64,000 bases of DNA from Polaromonas sp. P2-4 (GCA_024703855.1 CP087965.1:1708501-1772500), one strand, 5' to 3'; shown: positions 39,243 through 49,556, counted from the first letter of the stretch. Made by a program: numbers and translations. Notes: generated from the sequence alone by a model not told the origin.

Positions 39243-39971
39243 CTATCTTGGCATGCGGTCGCGCGAGTCGCGCACACCGCGCCGCACTTCCTGGACTATG
39301 GCCAAAATTTCCCAGAACTGTTTGGCCTGGACTTTGAGGCGGTAGTCGGTCTGGGCGACCTGCTCTTCGACCATTTCGGTCATGCGCGAATCCAGGTCGG
39401 CCGGCGGCAGCTTGAGGTAGGCCTCGCTCTCGGAACCGTCGCGCTCAATCGTGGCGCCGGCCTTGCGGGCGATGTTGAGCATGGCCGTGTTTTCGCTCAG
39501 CGCGTGGATGAACATCATGTCGACGCCGTCGTTACGGGCATGCATCACAGCGCGGTCAAAGAGGCGCGAGCCATAACCCCGGCCACGCGCTTGGGCCAGC
39601 ACCGAGACGCCAAACTCGGCGCAGCTCTTGAGCTCAGGGTCGATCGAAAGGGCCAGGTGCGCCATCGCAATGAGTTGCAGCTTGCGGTTGTAAATGCCGA
39701 AAATTTCGTCGCGCTCAAAATTGAGCCCGTCCACATACCGGCGAATCTGCTCATCGTTGGCCGCATAGCCAAAACGCAGGTAGCGGTCATGCTCGTTGAG
39801 CGCCAGCAAATGCGTGGCAATGCGCTCGCCATGGCTGGGGCCGATGGAGCGGATGGGCACCATGACCGGCCGGACGTAAGGCGCTGCGGACGTGCCCTCC
39901 TCCGCGGGCGGGCGAAAGAACTCCTTGCTCGCGTCGAGGGATGCTTTTAAAAGTACGCCGGGTGTAACCAT
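39243..39971 (-). CDS. GNAT-family N-acetyltransferase
   Basis: Intact, 242 residues. The acetyl-CoA-binding segment is SVLAQARGRGYGSRLFDRAV (Q/RxxGxG/A) and is followed by FIHALSENTAMLNIARKAGA, typical of GNAT motifs A and B. The C-terminus ends in a helical extension (YRLKVQAKQFWEILAIVQEV). The substrate is unknown. The stop adjoins the last GC-rich repeat unit. Confidence 0.85.
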   Translation of the reverse strand: MVTPGVLLKASLDASKEFFRPPAEEGTSAAPYVRPVMVPIRSIGPSHGERIATHLLALNEHDRYLRFGYAANDEQIRRYVDGLNFERDEIFGIYNRKLQLIAMAHLALSIDPELKSCAEFGVSVLAQARGRGYGSRLFDRAVMHARNDGVDMMFIHALSENTAMLNIARKAGATIERDGSESEAYLKLPPADLDSRMTEMVEEQVAQTDYRLKVQAKQFWEILAIVQEVRRGVRDSRDRMPR

Positions 39972-40064
39972 GGCTTCAATATAAGGGTTTTCCCTAGATC
40001 ATCTACCCTAAGGGCCTTTGAAAGGCCTTCAATAGAGAGGTTTGCCAAAATTTTGATCAAATCA

Positions 40065-40113
40065 GCCTTACGCCCAATAAGTACGCGCAATTAGCTATCA
40101 AAACAATAGCAAA
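40065..40113. repeat. GGGCGCAA-AGCTAT repeat, copy d
   Basis: Reads GCCTTACGCCCAATAAGTAC, GCGCAATTAGCTATCAAAAC, AATAGCAAATT in the 247-base gap between the GNAT and Lrp genes. A small hairpin (GGCCTTTGAAAGGCC-like, about 40013-40027) is the only other structure there. Confidence 0.65.
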
Positions 40114-40217
40114 TTAAACCTTGCCCATACGATTGTTGCAATGCACTTACATCCAGACGCATCAATTTTTTGATTAAACACCCAAACCGCCTGCCGCTGG
40201 ATGCTTACCAATGACTG

Positions 40218-40701
40218 CTACAAGGGCACCGCCGTCGTCGCCTTGACCCGATCCAGCACAAAACTGGTTTTGCAGTCCTGCACGCTGGGGTGCTTGAGCA
40301 GGGTGTCCATGATGAAGCGGCTGTAGTGCGCCATGTCCTGCACCACCACACGCAACAGATAGTCCATCTCCCCCGTCAACGCCGCGCACTCCACCACCTC
40401 GGGCCAGGGTCTGCACGCTGGCGCGAAACAGGTCCATCGGATTGCGTTTGTGGCTTTCGGTGTGTTTTTCCAGCCGCACGTTGAGGTAAGCCGTCAGCCC
40501 CAGTCCGACGGCCTCAGGTTTGACCAGGGCTACATAGCGGTCAATGACGCCAGCCTCTTCCAGCCGCTTGACGCGGCGCAGTACCGCGCTGGGCGACAGC
40601 CCCACCTGCGCGCCAATCACGTCGTAGATTTCGCGGCCGTTTTGCTGAAGGCAGCGCAAGATGGCCCTGTCAAGCTTGTCGAGTGTGGCAATTGCAGTCA
40701 T
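40218..40701 (-). CDS. Lrp/AsnC-family regulator (one frameshift)
   Basis: About 160 residues from ATG 40701. The HTH reads LDKLDRAILRCLQQNGREIY, DVIGAQVGLSPSAVLRRVKR. The RAM ligand domain follows after a break near 40408 (PEVVECAALTGEMDYLLRVV, ending KATTAVPL at TAG 40218). Such proteins sense amino acids. The phenylalanine and asparagine genes in the area are possible targets, but no evidence links them. Confidence 0.88.
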
Positions 40702-40856
40702 CACGCAATTTTACTGAACAGCCCCCTGCCATACATTCCCCTACTTCACGCACGGGATTATCCCTGATGGCGATGTCGTCAGCATTTTGAAAGAATCTAA
40801 ACACAGTAAAAAGCACGACCGTTCGTTTTACTTTAAAACCACCAGGAGACAATTTC

Positions 40857-41807
40857 ATGCCCGGATTCTTTGGCCGCTTCTTCCGTCTATCCATGCATCG
40901 CCTCGCCTTTGCGCTGGCCGCCATCGCGCTGATGCTCGGTAGTGCAGCCCACGCAGCAAGCAGCTACGCGCAAACGCGCTACCCCATCGTGCTGGTGCAC
41001 GGAATCTTCGGCTTCGATTCCTTTCTGGGCACGGACTATTTCTATGGCATCCCGGGCGCGCTGACGCAAGACGGTGCCCGCGTGTTCGTGGCGCAGGTAT
41101 CGGCGGCCAACAGCCACGAGGTGCGCGGCGAGCAACTGCTGGCTCAGGTTAAGAACATCCTGGCCATCACCGGTGCCAGCAAAGTCAACATCATCGGCCA
41201 CTCGCAAGGCAGCCCCACGGCGCGCTACGTGGCCGGCGTGGCCCCGGGCCTGGTGGCCTCGGTCACGTCGGTGGGCGGCGTGAACAAGGGTTCGCGCGTG
41301 GCCGACATCGTGCGCGGCGTGGTGCCCGTGGGGTCGATCCCGGAGGCGGTCGCCAACAGCGTGGCGCAGGCCTTTGCCGCTTTCATCAATCTCGGCTCGG
41401 GTGGCTTGGGCTTGGCACAGATGCCGGTGGCGGCCCTCGACGCCTTGACCACGGAAGGATCGCTGCGCTTCAACCAGCGTTTCCCGCAGGCCATCCCCGC
41501 CGGCTGCGGCAGCGGCGCGGAGCTGGTCAACGGCGTGCGCTATTACTCGTGGGCAGGCACGCAGCCCGTCACCAACCTGCTGGATCCGCTGGACGGCCCC
41601 ATCGGCCTGCTGAGCCTGGCGTTCAGCGAGCCCAATGACGGCCTGGTGGCCGCCTGTGCAACACGCCTGGGCAAACACCTGGGAGATTACCGCCAGAACC
41701 ATCTGGACGAAGTGAATCAGGTCGTCGGCCTGCGCGACTGGTTCTCGGTGGACCCGGTCACGCTGTACCGCCAGCACGCCAACCGCCTGAAACTGCTCGG
41801 CCTGTGA
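40857..41807 (+). CDS. Secreted triacylglycerol lipase (subfamily I.1/I.2)
   Basis: Intact, 316 residues, with a good AGGAG ribosome-binding site. The signal peptide (LAFALAAIALMLGSAAHA) is followed by PIVLVHGIFGFDS (oxyanion loop). The nucleophile serine is in NIIGHSQGSPTARYV, the aspartate near FSEPNDGLVAA, and the histidine in DYRQNHLDEVNQ. It is exported and folded with a dedicated chaperone, whose gene overlaps the stop codon (GTGA). Comparable to LipA of Burkholderia/Pseudomonas. Confidence 0.93.
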   Translation: MPGFFGRFFRLSMHRLAFALAAIALMLGSAAHAASSYAQTRYPIVLVHGIFGFDSFLGTDYFYGIPGALTQDGARVFVAQVSAANSHEVRGEQLLAQVKNILAITGASKVNIIGHSQGSPTARYVAGVAPGLVASVTSVGGVNKGSRVADIVRGVVPVGSIPEAVANSVAQAFAAFINLGSGGLGLAQMPVAALDALTTEGSLRFNQRFPQAIPAGCGSGAELVNGVRYYSWAGTQPVTNLLDPLDGPIGLLSLAFSEPNDGLVAACATRLGKHLGDYRQNHLDEVNQVVGLRDWFSVDPVTLYRQHANRLKLLGL

Positions 41808-42770
41808 CACCTCAGCGCCGCGCTCAGATCGCTGCCGCGGCGATGGTCGTGACCGCCTTGGTGTGCGCGGCCGGGGCGTGGTGGTTCGCGGCAACAGGCG
41901 ACACGCCAGGTCTGGCCAGAACAGCCGAGCCAGACCGGGCAGCGCTCGCTTTAGCGTCGCCCCACGGTCAGGGCCCGACGGATGGCGCGTCAGCCGCATG
42001 GGCCAGGCACAGGGCAAACGCAGCGGCCAGCGATCCTTTTCTGACCAGTGATCTGCGCCAGACCTTTGAGGAGATGCTGCTCGAAGCGACGGCAGGTGGC
42101 GATATTGGCGACCCGGCGACACTCAAGAAACGCCTGACGGCCCTGGTGCCCCGTTTTTTCCCGGCTGAGTACGCCGCCCGCGCTACCGCACTGGTCGAGC
42201 GCTATGTGGACTACCGCGTCGCGCTTGGCGGCTTAAAACCGCCTGCCGACCCCAATGATCCGCGCGCTGCGTGCCGCGCTTGAAGCCCGCCAGCAGGTGC
42301 GTGAACGGTATTTCAACACCGAAGAATACGAGGCGCTGTTTGCACAAGAGGCGCAGCTGGACCGCTTCACGCTGGCCCGCATCGAGATCGAGCGCCACAC
42401 CGGGCTCACCCCGGCCCAAAAACAGGCCGCGCTGCAAGATGCCGAGCGCGAGCTCAGCGACGAACAACGCGCACAGCGGGCCAATGCGGTTGCCCATGTT
42501 GCCGTGGCGGCACAAACGGCCGTGTTTGATGCGCGGGGCGCCAGCGACAACGAGCGCTACGCACAGCGGCGAGCCCAGCATGGCGATGCCGCCGCACAGC
42601 AATTGGCCCAGCTCGACCGCGAGGAGCGCGACTGGCAGGCCCGACTGAATGACTATGCAGGGGCCAAGGCCCGCAATGCCAGCCCCGAACAACTACAGCA
42701 ACTGCGCCAGCAGCTTTTTTCTGCACAAGAACAACTGCGCATCGATGCGGCCCTGGCTGCGCGCCCTTGA
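41804..42770 (+). CDS. Lipase-specific foldase (one frameshift)
   Basis: About 322 residues from GTG 41804. An N-terminal anchor helix (IAAAAMVVTALVCAAGAWWF) is followed by a helical periplasmic arm. Family features include DPFLTSDLRQTFEEMLLEAT, VERYVDYRVAL, and ERYFNTEEYEALFAQEAQLD after a break near 42262. LifO/LipB proteins wrap around and fold the cognate lipase before type II secretion. Overlap with the lipase gene indicates coupled synthesis. Confidence 0.9.
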
Positions 42771-42918
42771 AGCGGCGCGCATTTTTCCTGCAAAAACCAG
42801 CTCAACAGTCTGGAATTTGTCAGAAAACTGACCCGGCTCGGCCTTACCGTTTTACATGCTGCGGCACCAGCGGTAATGGGCGCAGAATGGAACATCATCA
42901 CAATCACGGAATCTCACC

Positions 42919-43746
42919 ATGCCACTTTTTCCCCTCTCGGCATTGCGTCGCAGCGCTTCGCTCAAAGCGCTTGCAGTCACCGTTTTAGCCTGCGCGCCTT
43001 TTCTGCTGTCGTCTTTCGCGTCAGCGCAAACCGCACCACCTGCATCAGCCCTGGATGCCGTGCAAAAGGCGGGCGTGCTGCGCATCTGCACGCCCGGCGA
43101 CTACAAGCCCTTCAGCTTTCAAAAAGCCGATGGCGCATTTGAAGGCATTGACGTAGACCTGATGGCCTCGCTCACCGCCAGCCTGGGCGTCAAACCGGAA
43201 TGGATCAAAACCAGCTGGGCCAACCTGATGCCTGACATGGTGGCTGGCAAGTGCGACATGGCCGTGGGCGGTATTTCGGTCACCACCGAGCGGCAGAAAA
43301 AAGCTTTTTTCAGCACCGCCTACATGATCAATGGCAAAGCACCAATTGCACGCTGTGCAGATGTTGGCAAGTACCAGACCGTAGCCGATATCGACAAACC
43401 GTCTACCCGCGTGATTTTCAACCCGGGCGGCAGCAACGAGCGTTTTGCCCGCGCCAATTTCAAGCAGGCACAGATGCGGCTCAACCCCGAGAACCTCACG
43501 ATTTTTGACGAAATCCTGGCCAACCGCGCTGATGTTTTCGTGACCGAATCGGCAGAAGCCCTCACCCAGCAAAGGCTCAAGCCGGGTCTTTGCGCCATCA
43601 ACCCCGACAAGCCGCTGCAGTACGGCGAAATGGCCTACCTGTTGCCGCGCGGCGATGTCACGTTCAAAGCCTATGTGGACCAGTGGTTGCACCTGGCCAA
43701 AGCCAGCGGCGACTACCAGCGCGTGGAAAGTCAATGGCTGAAATAG
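42919..43746 (+). CDS. Periplasmic amino-acid-binding-like protein, cyclohexadienyl dehydratase-like
   Basis: Intact, 275 residues. The signal peptide ends near SFASAQT. The SBP_bac_3 fold shows LRICTPGDYKPFSFQKADGA, EGIDVDLMASLTASLG and MAVGGISVTTERQKKAFFS. The PGDYKPF segment matches the TTGDYKPF signature I recall for periplasmic PheC (prephenate/arogenate dehydratase). The gene overlaps phenylalanine hydroxylase by 13 bases, consistent with aromatic amino-acid metabolism. It could be a true dehydratase or a binding protein. Confidence 0.75.
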   Translation: MPLFPLSALRRSASLKALAVTVLACAPFLLSSFASAQTAPPASALDAVQKAGVLRICTPGDYKPFSFQKADGAFEGIDVDLMASLTASLGVKPEWIKTSWANLMPDMVAGKCDMAVGGISVTTERQKKAFFSTAYMINGKAPIARCADVGKYQTVADIDKPSTRVIFNPGGSNERFARANFKQAQMRLNPENLTIFDEILANRADVFVTESAEALTQQRLKPGLCAINPDKPLQYGEMAYLLPRGDVTFKAYVDQWLHLAKASGDYQRVESQWLK

Positions 43747-44612
43747 ACACCAGCACACCCAGCCCGGTGGTCTACGGCGAGTCGGTCCGCCCCCCGCGGG
43801 GTGACTATATGCGCGGCGGTCAGGTCAAGCCTGACTACACCTGCCCGCAAAACTACGCCGCCTACACAGAGGCAGACCACGACATCTACCGCCGCCTGTA
43901 CGAGCGGCAGTCGGCGCTGGTGCCCGGCCTGGCCTGCGATGAGTTCATCGCGGCGCTGCCTTCGCTGGGAGTGAAAGACCGGATTCCGCGTTTTGAGGAA
44001 ATCAACGAGCGGCTGTACAAGGCCACCCACTGGGAAATCGTCGCTGTGCCGGGGTTGATTCCTGAAGTGCCGTTTTTTACCCTGCTGGCCAATCGCAAAT
44101 TCCCGGTGACCGACTGGTTACGGACACCCGAGGAATTCGACTACATCGTTGAGCCCGACGTGTTTCACGACCTGTTCGGCCATGTTCCGCTGCTGTTTAA
44201 CCCTGTGTTTGCCGACCACATGCAGGCCTACGGCGCGGGCGGGCTCAAGGCGCACGCGCTGGGTGCCTGCGAGCAGCTGTCGCGCCTGTACTGGTACACC
44301 GTTGAATTTGGACTGATTCGGCAGAAAGACGGATTGTGCGCCTACGGCGCCGGCATCCTCAGTTCCTCGGGCGAACTGCAGTATTCCGTCAGGAGCCCCG
44401 AGCCCCAGCGGATTGCACTGAATCTGCTGCGCACCATGCGCACCCGCTACAAGATCGACAGCTACCAGCAGACCTACTTCGTCATCGACAGCTTCCAGCA
44501 GCTGTTTGACATGACGATGCCCGATTTCACGCCGCTGTACGCACAGCTTAAAGCCTTGCCCGAGCTGGCAGCCAACGCGCTTTTGCCGGAAGACGCGGTA
44601 ATTCAGCGCTGA
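43734..44612 (+). CDS. phhA: Phenylalanine 4-monooxygenase
   Basis: Intact, 292 residues from ATG 43734. The iron-binding histidines are in VFHDLFGHVPLLFNPVFADH, and the glutamate is in WYTVEFGLIRQKDGLCAYG. It is a tetrahydropterin-dependent enzyme converting phenylalanine to tyrosine in the cytosol. The start lies inside the preceding gene. No pterin dehydratase (phhB) follows within the window. Confidence 0.94.
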   Translation: MAEIDTSTPSPVVYGESVRPPRGDYMRGGQVKPDYTCPQNYAAYTEADHDIYRRLYERQSALVPGLACDEFIAALPSLGVKDRIPRFEEINERLYKATHWEIVAVPGLIPEVPFFTLLANRKFPVTDWLRTPEEFDYIVEPDVFHDLFGHVPLLFNPVFADHMQAYGAGGLKAHALGACEQLSRLYWYTVEFGLIRQKDGLCAYGAGILSSSGELQYSVRSPEPQRIALNLLRTMRTRYKIDSYQQTYFVIDSFQQLFDMTMPDFTPLYAQLKALPELAANALLPEDAVIQR

Positions 44613-44673
44613 TACAACAGTGCGCGGCGCTGTAAAGGCGCCATTGCGCATCAAGTGTTTCGTCCGAGGGGTT

Positions 44674-44693
44674 CCTCCTACAAAATGAGGAGG
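44674..44693. promoter_or_regulatory. Inverted repeat CCTCC-TACAAAATGA-GGAGG upstream of the cyclase gene
   Basis: CCTCCTACAAAATGAGGAGG is an inverted repeat with 5- to 6-base arms, 25 bases before the first start codon (44718). A similar element (CATCC TACAAAT GGATG) is at 50942-50958, upstream of the luxR-type gene. Both have the central TACAAA and similar spacing. Confidence 0.5.
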
Positions 44694-44717
44694 TAAAATT
44701 TTGTTACACCGCTTACG

Positions 44718-46505
44718 ATGTCCTCCCCCTTGATTGAATTCCCGTACTCCATGAACCGCAACACCAAAGTGCTGCTGGTGATGGATGTGGTGGAGTCGGT
44801 CAGGATCATGGAACAGGACGAACATGACTTTGTACGGCGGTGGCAACAACTGGTGCAGCAAGCTGAGCAGCAAATCCTGCCGCTGCATGGCGGGCGCATC
44901 GTCAAAAGCTTGGGCGATGGTTTGATGCTGGAATTTGCCAGCGCACAAGGCTGCGTCAAAGCGGCCTTTGCCTTGCAGCATTTCAGCGATCAAACCAATG
45001 AGAGCCAACCGCCAGGCAGCCAGATGCATTTGCGCATGGGCGCGCACATGGCTGAGTTTGTTGCCGACAAGCACGATATTTATGGCACGGATGTGAACCT
45101 CACGGCCCGCATGGCCACCCTGGCCGGCCCGTGTGAGCTGGTTATTTCAGCCGACCTGCGCGACCACCTGACTGCGGGGCTCGATGCCGACATTGAGGAC
45201 TTGGGCGAATGCCACCTCAAGCACGTGAAAGAACCCGTGCGGGCTTACCGGGTCGGGCAAGCCGGGCATGCCCCGGTGATAGCAGCCACCAGTACCGCAC
45301 CGCAAGAGTTCCGTCCCACTATCGCAGTCATCCCGTTTGAAGCTCGCAGCAATGAGCCCGAGCACTTTGTGATCGGCGAGCTAGTAGCAGACGGCATCAT
45401 CAGCGCAACTGTCCCGCAGTCCTGACTTGCGGGTCATTTCTGCGCCTGTCCACGACAGCCTTCCGTGGCCGCAGCGGCGCCATCGCCGAGGTGGAGACCC
45501 ATCTGGCAGCCACCTTCGTGCTGTCGGGCAGCTATATCGCCAGCGGTAACAAGATTCTGCTTATGGCCGAACTGGCCGACACCCGTAGCAACCAAATCGT
45601 CTGGGCAGAGCGTGTTTCAGGTGACACCCTGGATCTGCTGCAAGCACAAAGCGAAATCCTCAACCGCGTCAGTGACAGCCGCGGCCAAGGCCTTGATCGA
45701 CTCCGAAGTCCAACAGTCGCTTGTTCAGCCGTTGCCGCGGCTGGACAGTTGCTCGCTGATGCTTGGCGGTATTGCGCACATGCACCGCTCATCCGCGTCT
45801 GACTTTGATCGCAGTCGACAGGTGCTTGAGGCTTTGCTCGAACGTCACAATCGCGCGGCCACACCGCGCGCCTGGCTAGCCAAGTGGTACATCATGCGGG
45901 TGGTGCGCGGCATGAGCGACTCGCCGGCACAAGACTCGCGCCGCGCGATAGAGCACACCGAGCGTGCACTCGATTTAGAGCCTCAAAGCACCCTTGCGCT
46001 GGCGATCCAAGGGCACGCCCTTTGTCAGCTTTCGGGCGACGCGCAGGGCGCGTTGAGCAAGATTGACGAGTCAATACGACTCAACCCCAACGAGTCGCTG
46101 GCATGGCTTTATAAAAGTGTCTGGTCATCTATGTGGGGCTCCTCCGAGTCCTGCGTGGCCGAGGCCTTGATCGCGTCCGAGCTTTCGCCGGTAGATCCGC
46201 TGAGGTACTACTTCGACACCATCTTGGCTGCAGGCTATTCGATCAATCGCGACTACGAAAAAGCGATCGAATTGGCGACGCGCTCACTCAAGGCTAACCG
46301 CCACCATCAACCGACGATTCGGGCGCTTCTGCACGCGCAGGTGGAAAGCGGGCAGATGAACGAAGCCCAGCGAACGCTAAAGCTGCTGCTACAGGAAGTC
46401 CCCAGCTTCACGATCGCAAGCTACTTGGCCATGGGCAGCGCCGGTAGTTTGGCTCGCCAGCGCCTGGCTTCGGTGCTGAGGCAAATGGGCGTACCCGAAT
46501 CTTGA
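44718..46505 (+). CDS. Class III adenylate/guanylate cyclase with TolB-like and TPR regions (about three frameshifts)
   Basis: About 595 residues. The cyclase domain has VLLVMDVVESVRIMEQDE, GGRIVKSLGDGLMLEF, and DIYGTDVNLTARMATLAGP, the usual metal aspartates and the purine-contacting K and D regions. A FlgO/TolB-like region follows (TIAVIPFEARSNEPEHFVIG, then DLRVIS and RLSTTAFRGRSGAIAEVET), then about four TPR-like repeats (AIEHTERALDLEPQSTLALA; EKAIELATRSLKANRHHQPT). No transmembrane helix, so it is cytosolic. Breaks are near 45410, 45443 and 45675. It heads a co-directional set with the PAP2-like and subtilase genes. Confidence 0.85.
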
Positions 46506-46527
46506 ACTCTCTATTTGAAAGGTGCAT

Positions 46528-47632
46528 ATGTCCGAGATAAGCGAAATGAGTGGTGGTTTAAGTGGAGGATTGAGCGGTGGTCTGAGTGGTGGTTTAAGTG
46601 GGGGTCTAAGCGGTGGCCTCAGTGGCGGACTCAGTGGCGGCATTACCTCGCCCTTGGAAGCCGGGGCCTTGGTCAAGAACCGCGCGGCCATGGTCGGTCC
46701 TTTCCAAGGTGCAACACTACCAGTGGCCTTACCGATGCCGCTGGACAAGCCCGAGCGACTTTCCTACTGGGAGGCGGGACCGCGCCTATTGGTCTGTGAA
46801 CTCGAGTTACTTTCAGGGCTGCACTTCGACATCAACCAGACCAAAGAGTCGGTAAGTGTGAGCTTCGTCAATCTGGACAAGAAACCACTCAAAAGCCAAA
46901 CGCTTGCACGATTGACACGGCCAACGACCCAAATTTTCAACCAGCAGTTGGCACTGGTTTCCGATTACGCTGACCTGCGCGAGGACCGCGGTGCCGAAAT
47001 ACTGGAGCAAATGACCGGCGGCATGTCCTTCTTCGCAAGCGTTATAGGCCTTACAGCCCATCGTCACAAGTACACCCTCGAATTGCTTGATCTGATGATC
47101 TCTTTGGGCTTGCACGTCAAAATGCGCTTCAAGCAGGCCTTCGCCTGTCCACGGCCGATCGAACTTTCACCACAGATCCAACCAATGATCCCGACTCCCG
47201 GGCATGCCAGTTGGCCCAGCGGCCATGCCACGGAGGCCTTTATGGCAGCCAGCGTGCTACAAGCCCTGCTCCCGCTCGGCAGCAAGTACAAAGAACAGAT
47301 GGAGCGCTTGGCCGCGCTGAATTGCCGTCAATCGTACCGTCGCCGGGTTGCATTACCCAGTGGACAGCGCTGTGGGTCGCTTGCTCGGTACAGCACTGGC
47401 GGACTTCTTTGTGGCTCGCTGCACGGGCCTCAAAGTCCACGAGCGCGGCTTCAATGGCCCAAAATTTCACGGTCCGCGCGACACGACAATCGACTTCGAC
47501 CCGCGCGTATCCATGAACGACAACAAGAGCGGCTATTACGAGTACGAGCCCGCCGTCAACACGATCGTGGCTTCCCCGCTGCTCGCGTTCATGTGGTCCA
47601 AGGCTGCCAAAGAGTGGCAACCTCTCAAATAG
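46528..47632 (+). CDS. Soluble PAP2/vanadium-haloperoxidase-type protein with N-terminal SGGL repeats (one frameshift)
   Basis: About 368 residues from MSEISEM, with GAAAGG upstream. Seven SGGL units and one SGGI (residues 8-39) precede a helical domain. The phosphate/vanadate site is complete: K-x6-RP in MRFKQAFACPRPIEL, PSGH in ASWPSGHATEAF, and after a break near 47325 NRTVAGLHYPVDSAVG for the R and H residues. No signal peptide or membrane helix, so it is unlike membrane PAP2 lipid phosphatases. The reaction may be phosphatase or halide oxidation. It sits between the cyclase and subtilase genes. Confidence 0.82.
46549..46644 (+). repeat. Eight 12-base units encoding (SGGL)7-SGGI
   Basis: Each unit is AGY-GGN-GGN-YTN. 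Synonymous positions differ between units (leucine codons TTA, TTG, CTG, TTA, CTA, CTC, CTC), so the array is old and maintained at the protein level rather than a fresh slippage product. Confidence 0.9.
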
Positions 47633-47641
47633 GCCTTACTT

Positions 47642-49540
47642 ATGACGAAATGGAGCAAACTGCCTAAGGGTGGCTTCACCGGCATCGACTGGGCCAAGCC
47701 GGGCGCCACGCAGGGGTTCGACCCTTACCTGGTTTGGGCCGAAGCCGACAACTTCGCAGGCTATGGCCTGAAAAAACCTCCGAAGTGGCTCCCCCTGCTG
47801 ATTGAACTCACACCGAACACCAGCATTGCGCAGTTCGTAGCGGCGGGTTCGCCAAAGTGGCTGCACGTGCCGCCCGTCTATACCTCAACAGTGGCGCCCG
47901 CAGGCTTGCGCTATTGCACAGCCAGAGTCCGGCCCGCCTTCTTCAAACAGATCCGTCCAGGCGGTCGCCTGCACGCCTTGGTGAAGCGAATGGAGCTGGG
48001 TCTGCCGGCGACTCACGACGCAGACGATCCGACAGCACCAGTGGAGCCCCAAAGCCGCCCGACGGAACCCCTACTCAAGGGCAAGGTGATGGGCTTGATC
48101 GACGGTGGTTTGGCGTTTGCCAATGCCAATTTCCTGCGCAATGGCAAGGCGCGCACCCAGTACTTTTGGCGCCAAGACGGCAAGGGTGTTGGCAAAACGC
48201 CCACGCAGCTGGGCTATGGGCACGAACTCGCTGCGGCGGACATCAACCTCGCCATGCAAGAAAACACATACAACGGTCTCGTTGATGAGGGCGCGGTTTA
48301 CAGGGGTTTCCATTTGCCCGATTTGGAGAAAAGCGTCAATCATGGCACCCATGTCATGGACCTGGCCTGCGGTCCTCGCACCTTGCTGGCCCAAATGGCC
48401 GGCGCACCGCCCTCCATTGACGCGCCGCCGAGTTGGGCGCTGGCTCATGACGCAGCCAGCGATTGCGACATTGTGGCCGTGCAGCTGGACTGGCACACAG
48501 TGCTTGATACCTCGGGCGGATCAATGAACGTGCATGTGATGGACGGACTGATGTACATCCTGTCGCGTTGTGCGCACGACACCAAGGTGGCAGTAAACGT
48601 GAGCTGGGGCACTTTGGCCGGCCCGCACGATGGCAGCTCGGTTCTCGAAGCCGCCATGGATGAACTTATAACGCTGAAAAAGGACCGCCTGCAGATCGTT
48701 GTGCCTGCAGGCAATAGCTATCAAAGCCGCACCCACGCCAATGCGACGCTCGCAAAAAACGAACACGTCACCCTTCACTGGCATGGACAGCCAGGCGATG
48801 CGACGCAAAACTTCCTTGAGGTGTGGCTCCCTCCAGAAGCGCATGGCCTCACCATCGAACTCAAGCCGCCAGGGCAACCGGCCTTGCCAGCCTTGGCATG
48901 GGGTGAGTCGAAGATGTGGACGGAGGATCAAGCCAAGCCTCTGTGCGCACTTGTTTATCCGCAGTCTGTAGCCACTGGGACTCATGGCACCTGCGCACTC
49001 ATAGCGGTTGCACCTACGTTCAGTTTTGATAAATCAGCCACCACTGCGCCCTGTGGTGTATGGCAAATAAAATTGACGAATACTGCTGCTGCCAGCGTGA
49101 CGGTGGATGCCTATATCGAACGTGACGACGTGGCGATTGGCACCCAAACAGGTGCTCGCCAGTCCTATTTTGAAGACATGTGGTACGACACCAGCGGCAA
49201 TCCTGGCTCATTTGTAGACCACCCCGACAATCCGACCCCGATCCGTCGTAGCGGCAACTTCAACAGCCTTTCCACCGGGGAAAAGACGCTGTCTGTGGGA
49301 GGGACACGTGTGGCCGGCCCCACTTGGGCGCACTACTCACCCCGCAAGCCTGACCCGGACGCCAGCCGTCCGTCGCGCCCCGGTGTGGTGAAGGTAGCTG
49401 ACACCCAAGCCTACAGCGACTACAACCCTGCGCTGCTGGGCCTACGGGCTGCCGGTGCGCGCAGCGGTAGTGTGGTGCGCTTGGTGGGCACCAGCGGTGC
49501 GGCGCCGCAGATAACCCGCGAGGTGTTCAACACCATGTGA
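47642..49540 (+). CDS. Subtilisin-like serine peptidase (S8), no signal peptide
   Basis: Intact, 632 residues. The catalytic triad is Asp154 (VMGLIDGGLAFAN), His234 (VNHGTHVMDLACG) and Ser618 (LVGTSGAAPQI). The oxyanion asparagine is in QIVVPAGNSYQS. GTSGAAP replaces the usual GTSMAAP. An insert of about 180 residues (roughly 375-560) between the oxyanion strand and the serine looks like a beta-rich domain. The first 145 residues may act as a prodomain or a recognition domain. No leader, so it is predicted cytosolic. The start is 9 bases after the PAP2-like stop. Confidence 0.88.
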   Translation: MTKWSKLPKGGFTGIDWAKPGATQGFDPYLVWAEADNFAGYGLKKPPKWLPLLIELTPNTSIAQFVAAGSPKWLHVPPVYTSTVAPAGLRYCTARVRPAFFKQIRPGGRLHALVKRMELGLPATHDADDPTAPVEPQSRPTEPLLKGKVMGLIDGGLAFANANFLRNGKARTQYFWRQDGKGVGKTPTQLGYGHELAAADINLAMQENTYNGLVDEGAVYRGFHLPDLEKSVNHGTHVMDLACGPRTLLAQMAGAPPSIDAPPSWALAHDAASDCDIVAVQLDWHTVLDTSGGSMNVHVMDGLMYILSRCAHDTKVAVNVSWGTLAGPHDGSSVLEAAMDELITLKKDRLQIVVPAGNSYQSRTHANATLAKNEHVTLHWHGQPGDATQNFLEVWLPPEAHGLTIELKPPGQPALPALAWGESKMWTEDQAKPLCALVYPQSVATGTHGTCALIAVAPTFSFDKSATTAPCGVWQIKLTNTAAASVTVDAYIERDDVAIGTQTGARQSYFEDMWYDTSGNPGSFVDHPDNPTPIRRSGNFNSLSTGEKTLSVGGTRVAGPTWAHYSPRKPDPDASRPSRPGVVKVADTQAYSDYNPALLGLRAAGARSGSVVRLVGTSGAAPQITREVFNTM

Positions 49541-49556
49541 GAAGTGTAGGCGCTGC

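Noticed and set aside
46528..47632. Membrane PAP2 lipid phosphatase
   Set aside because: No transmembrane helices or leader are seen; the protein resembles soluble haloperoxidase-type members.
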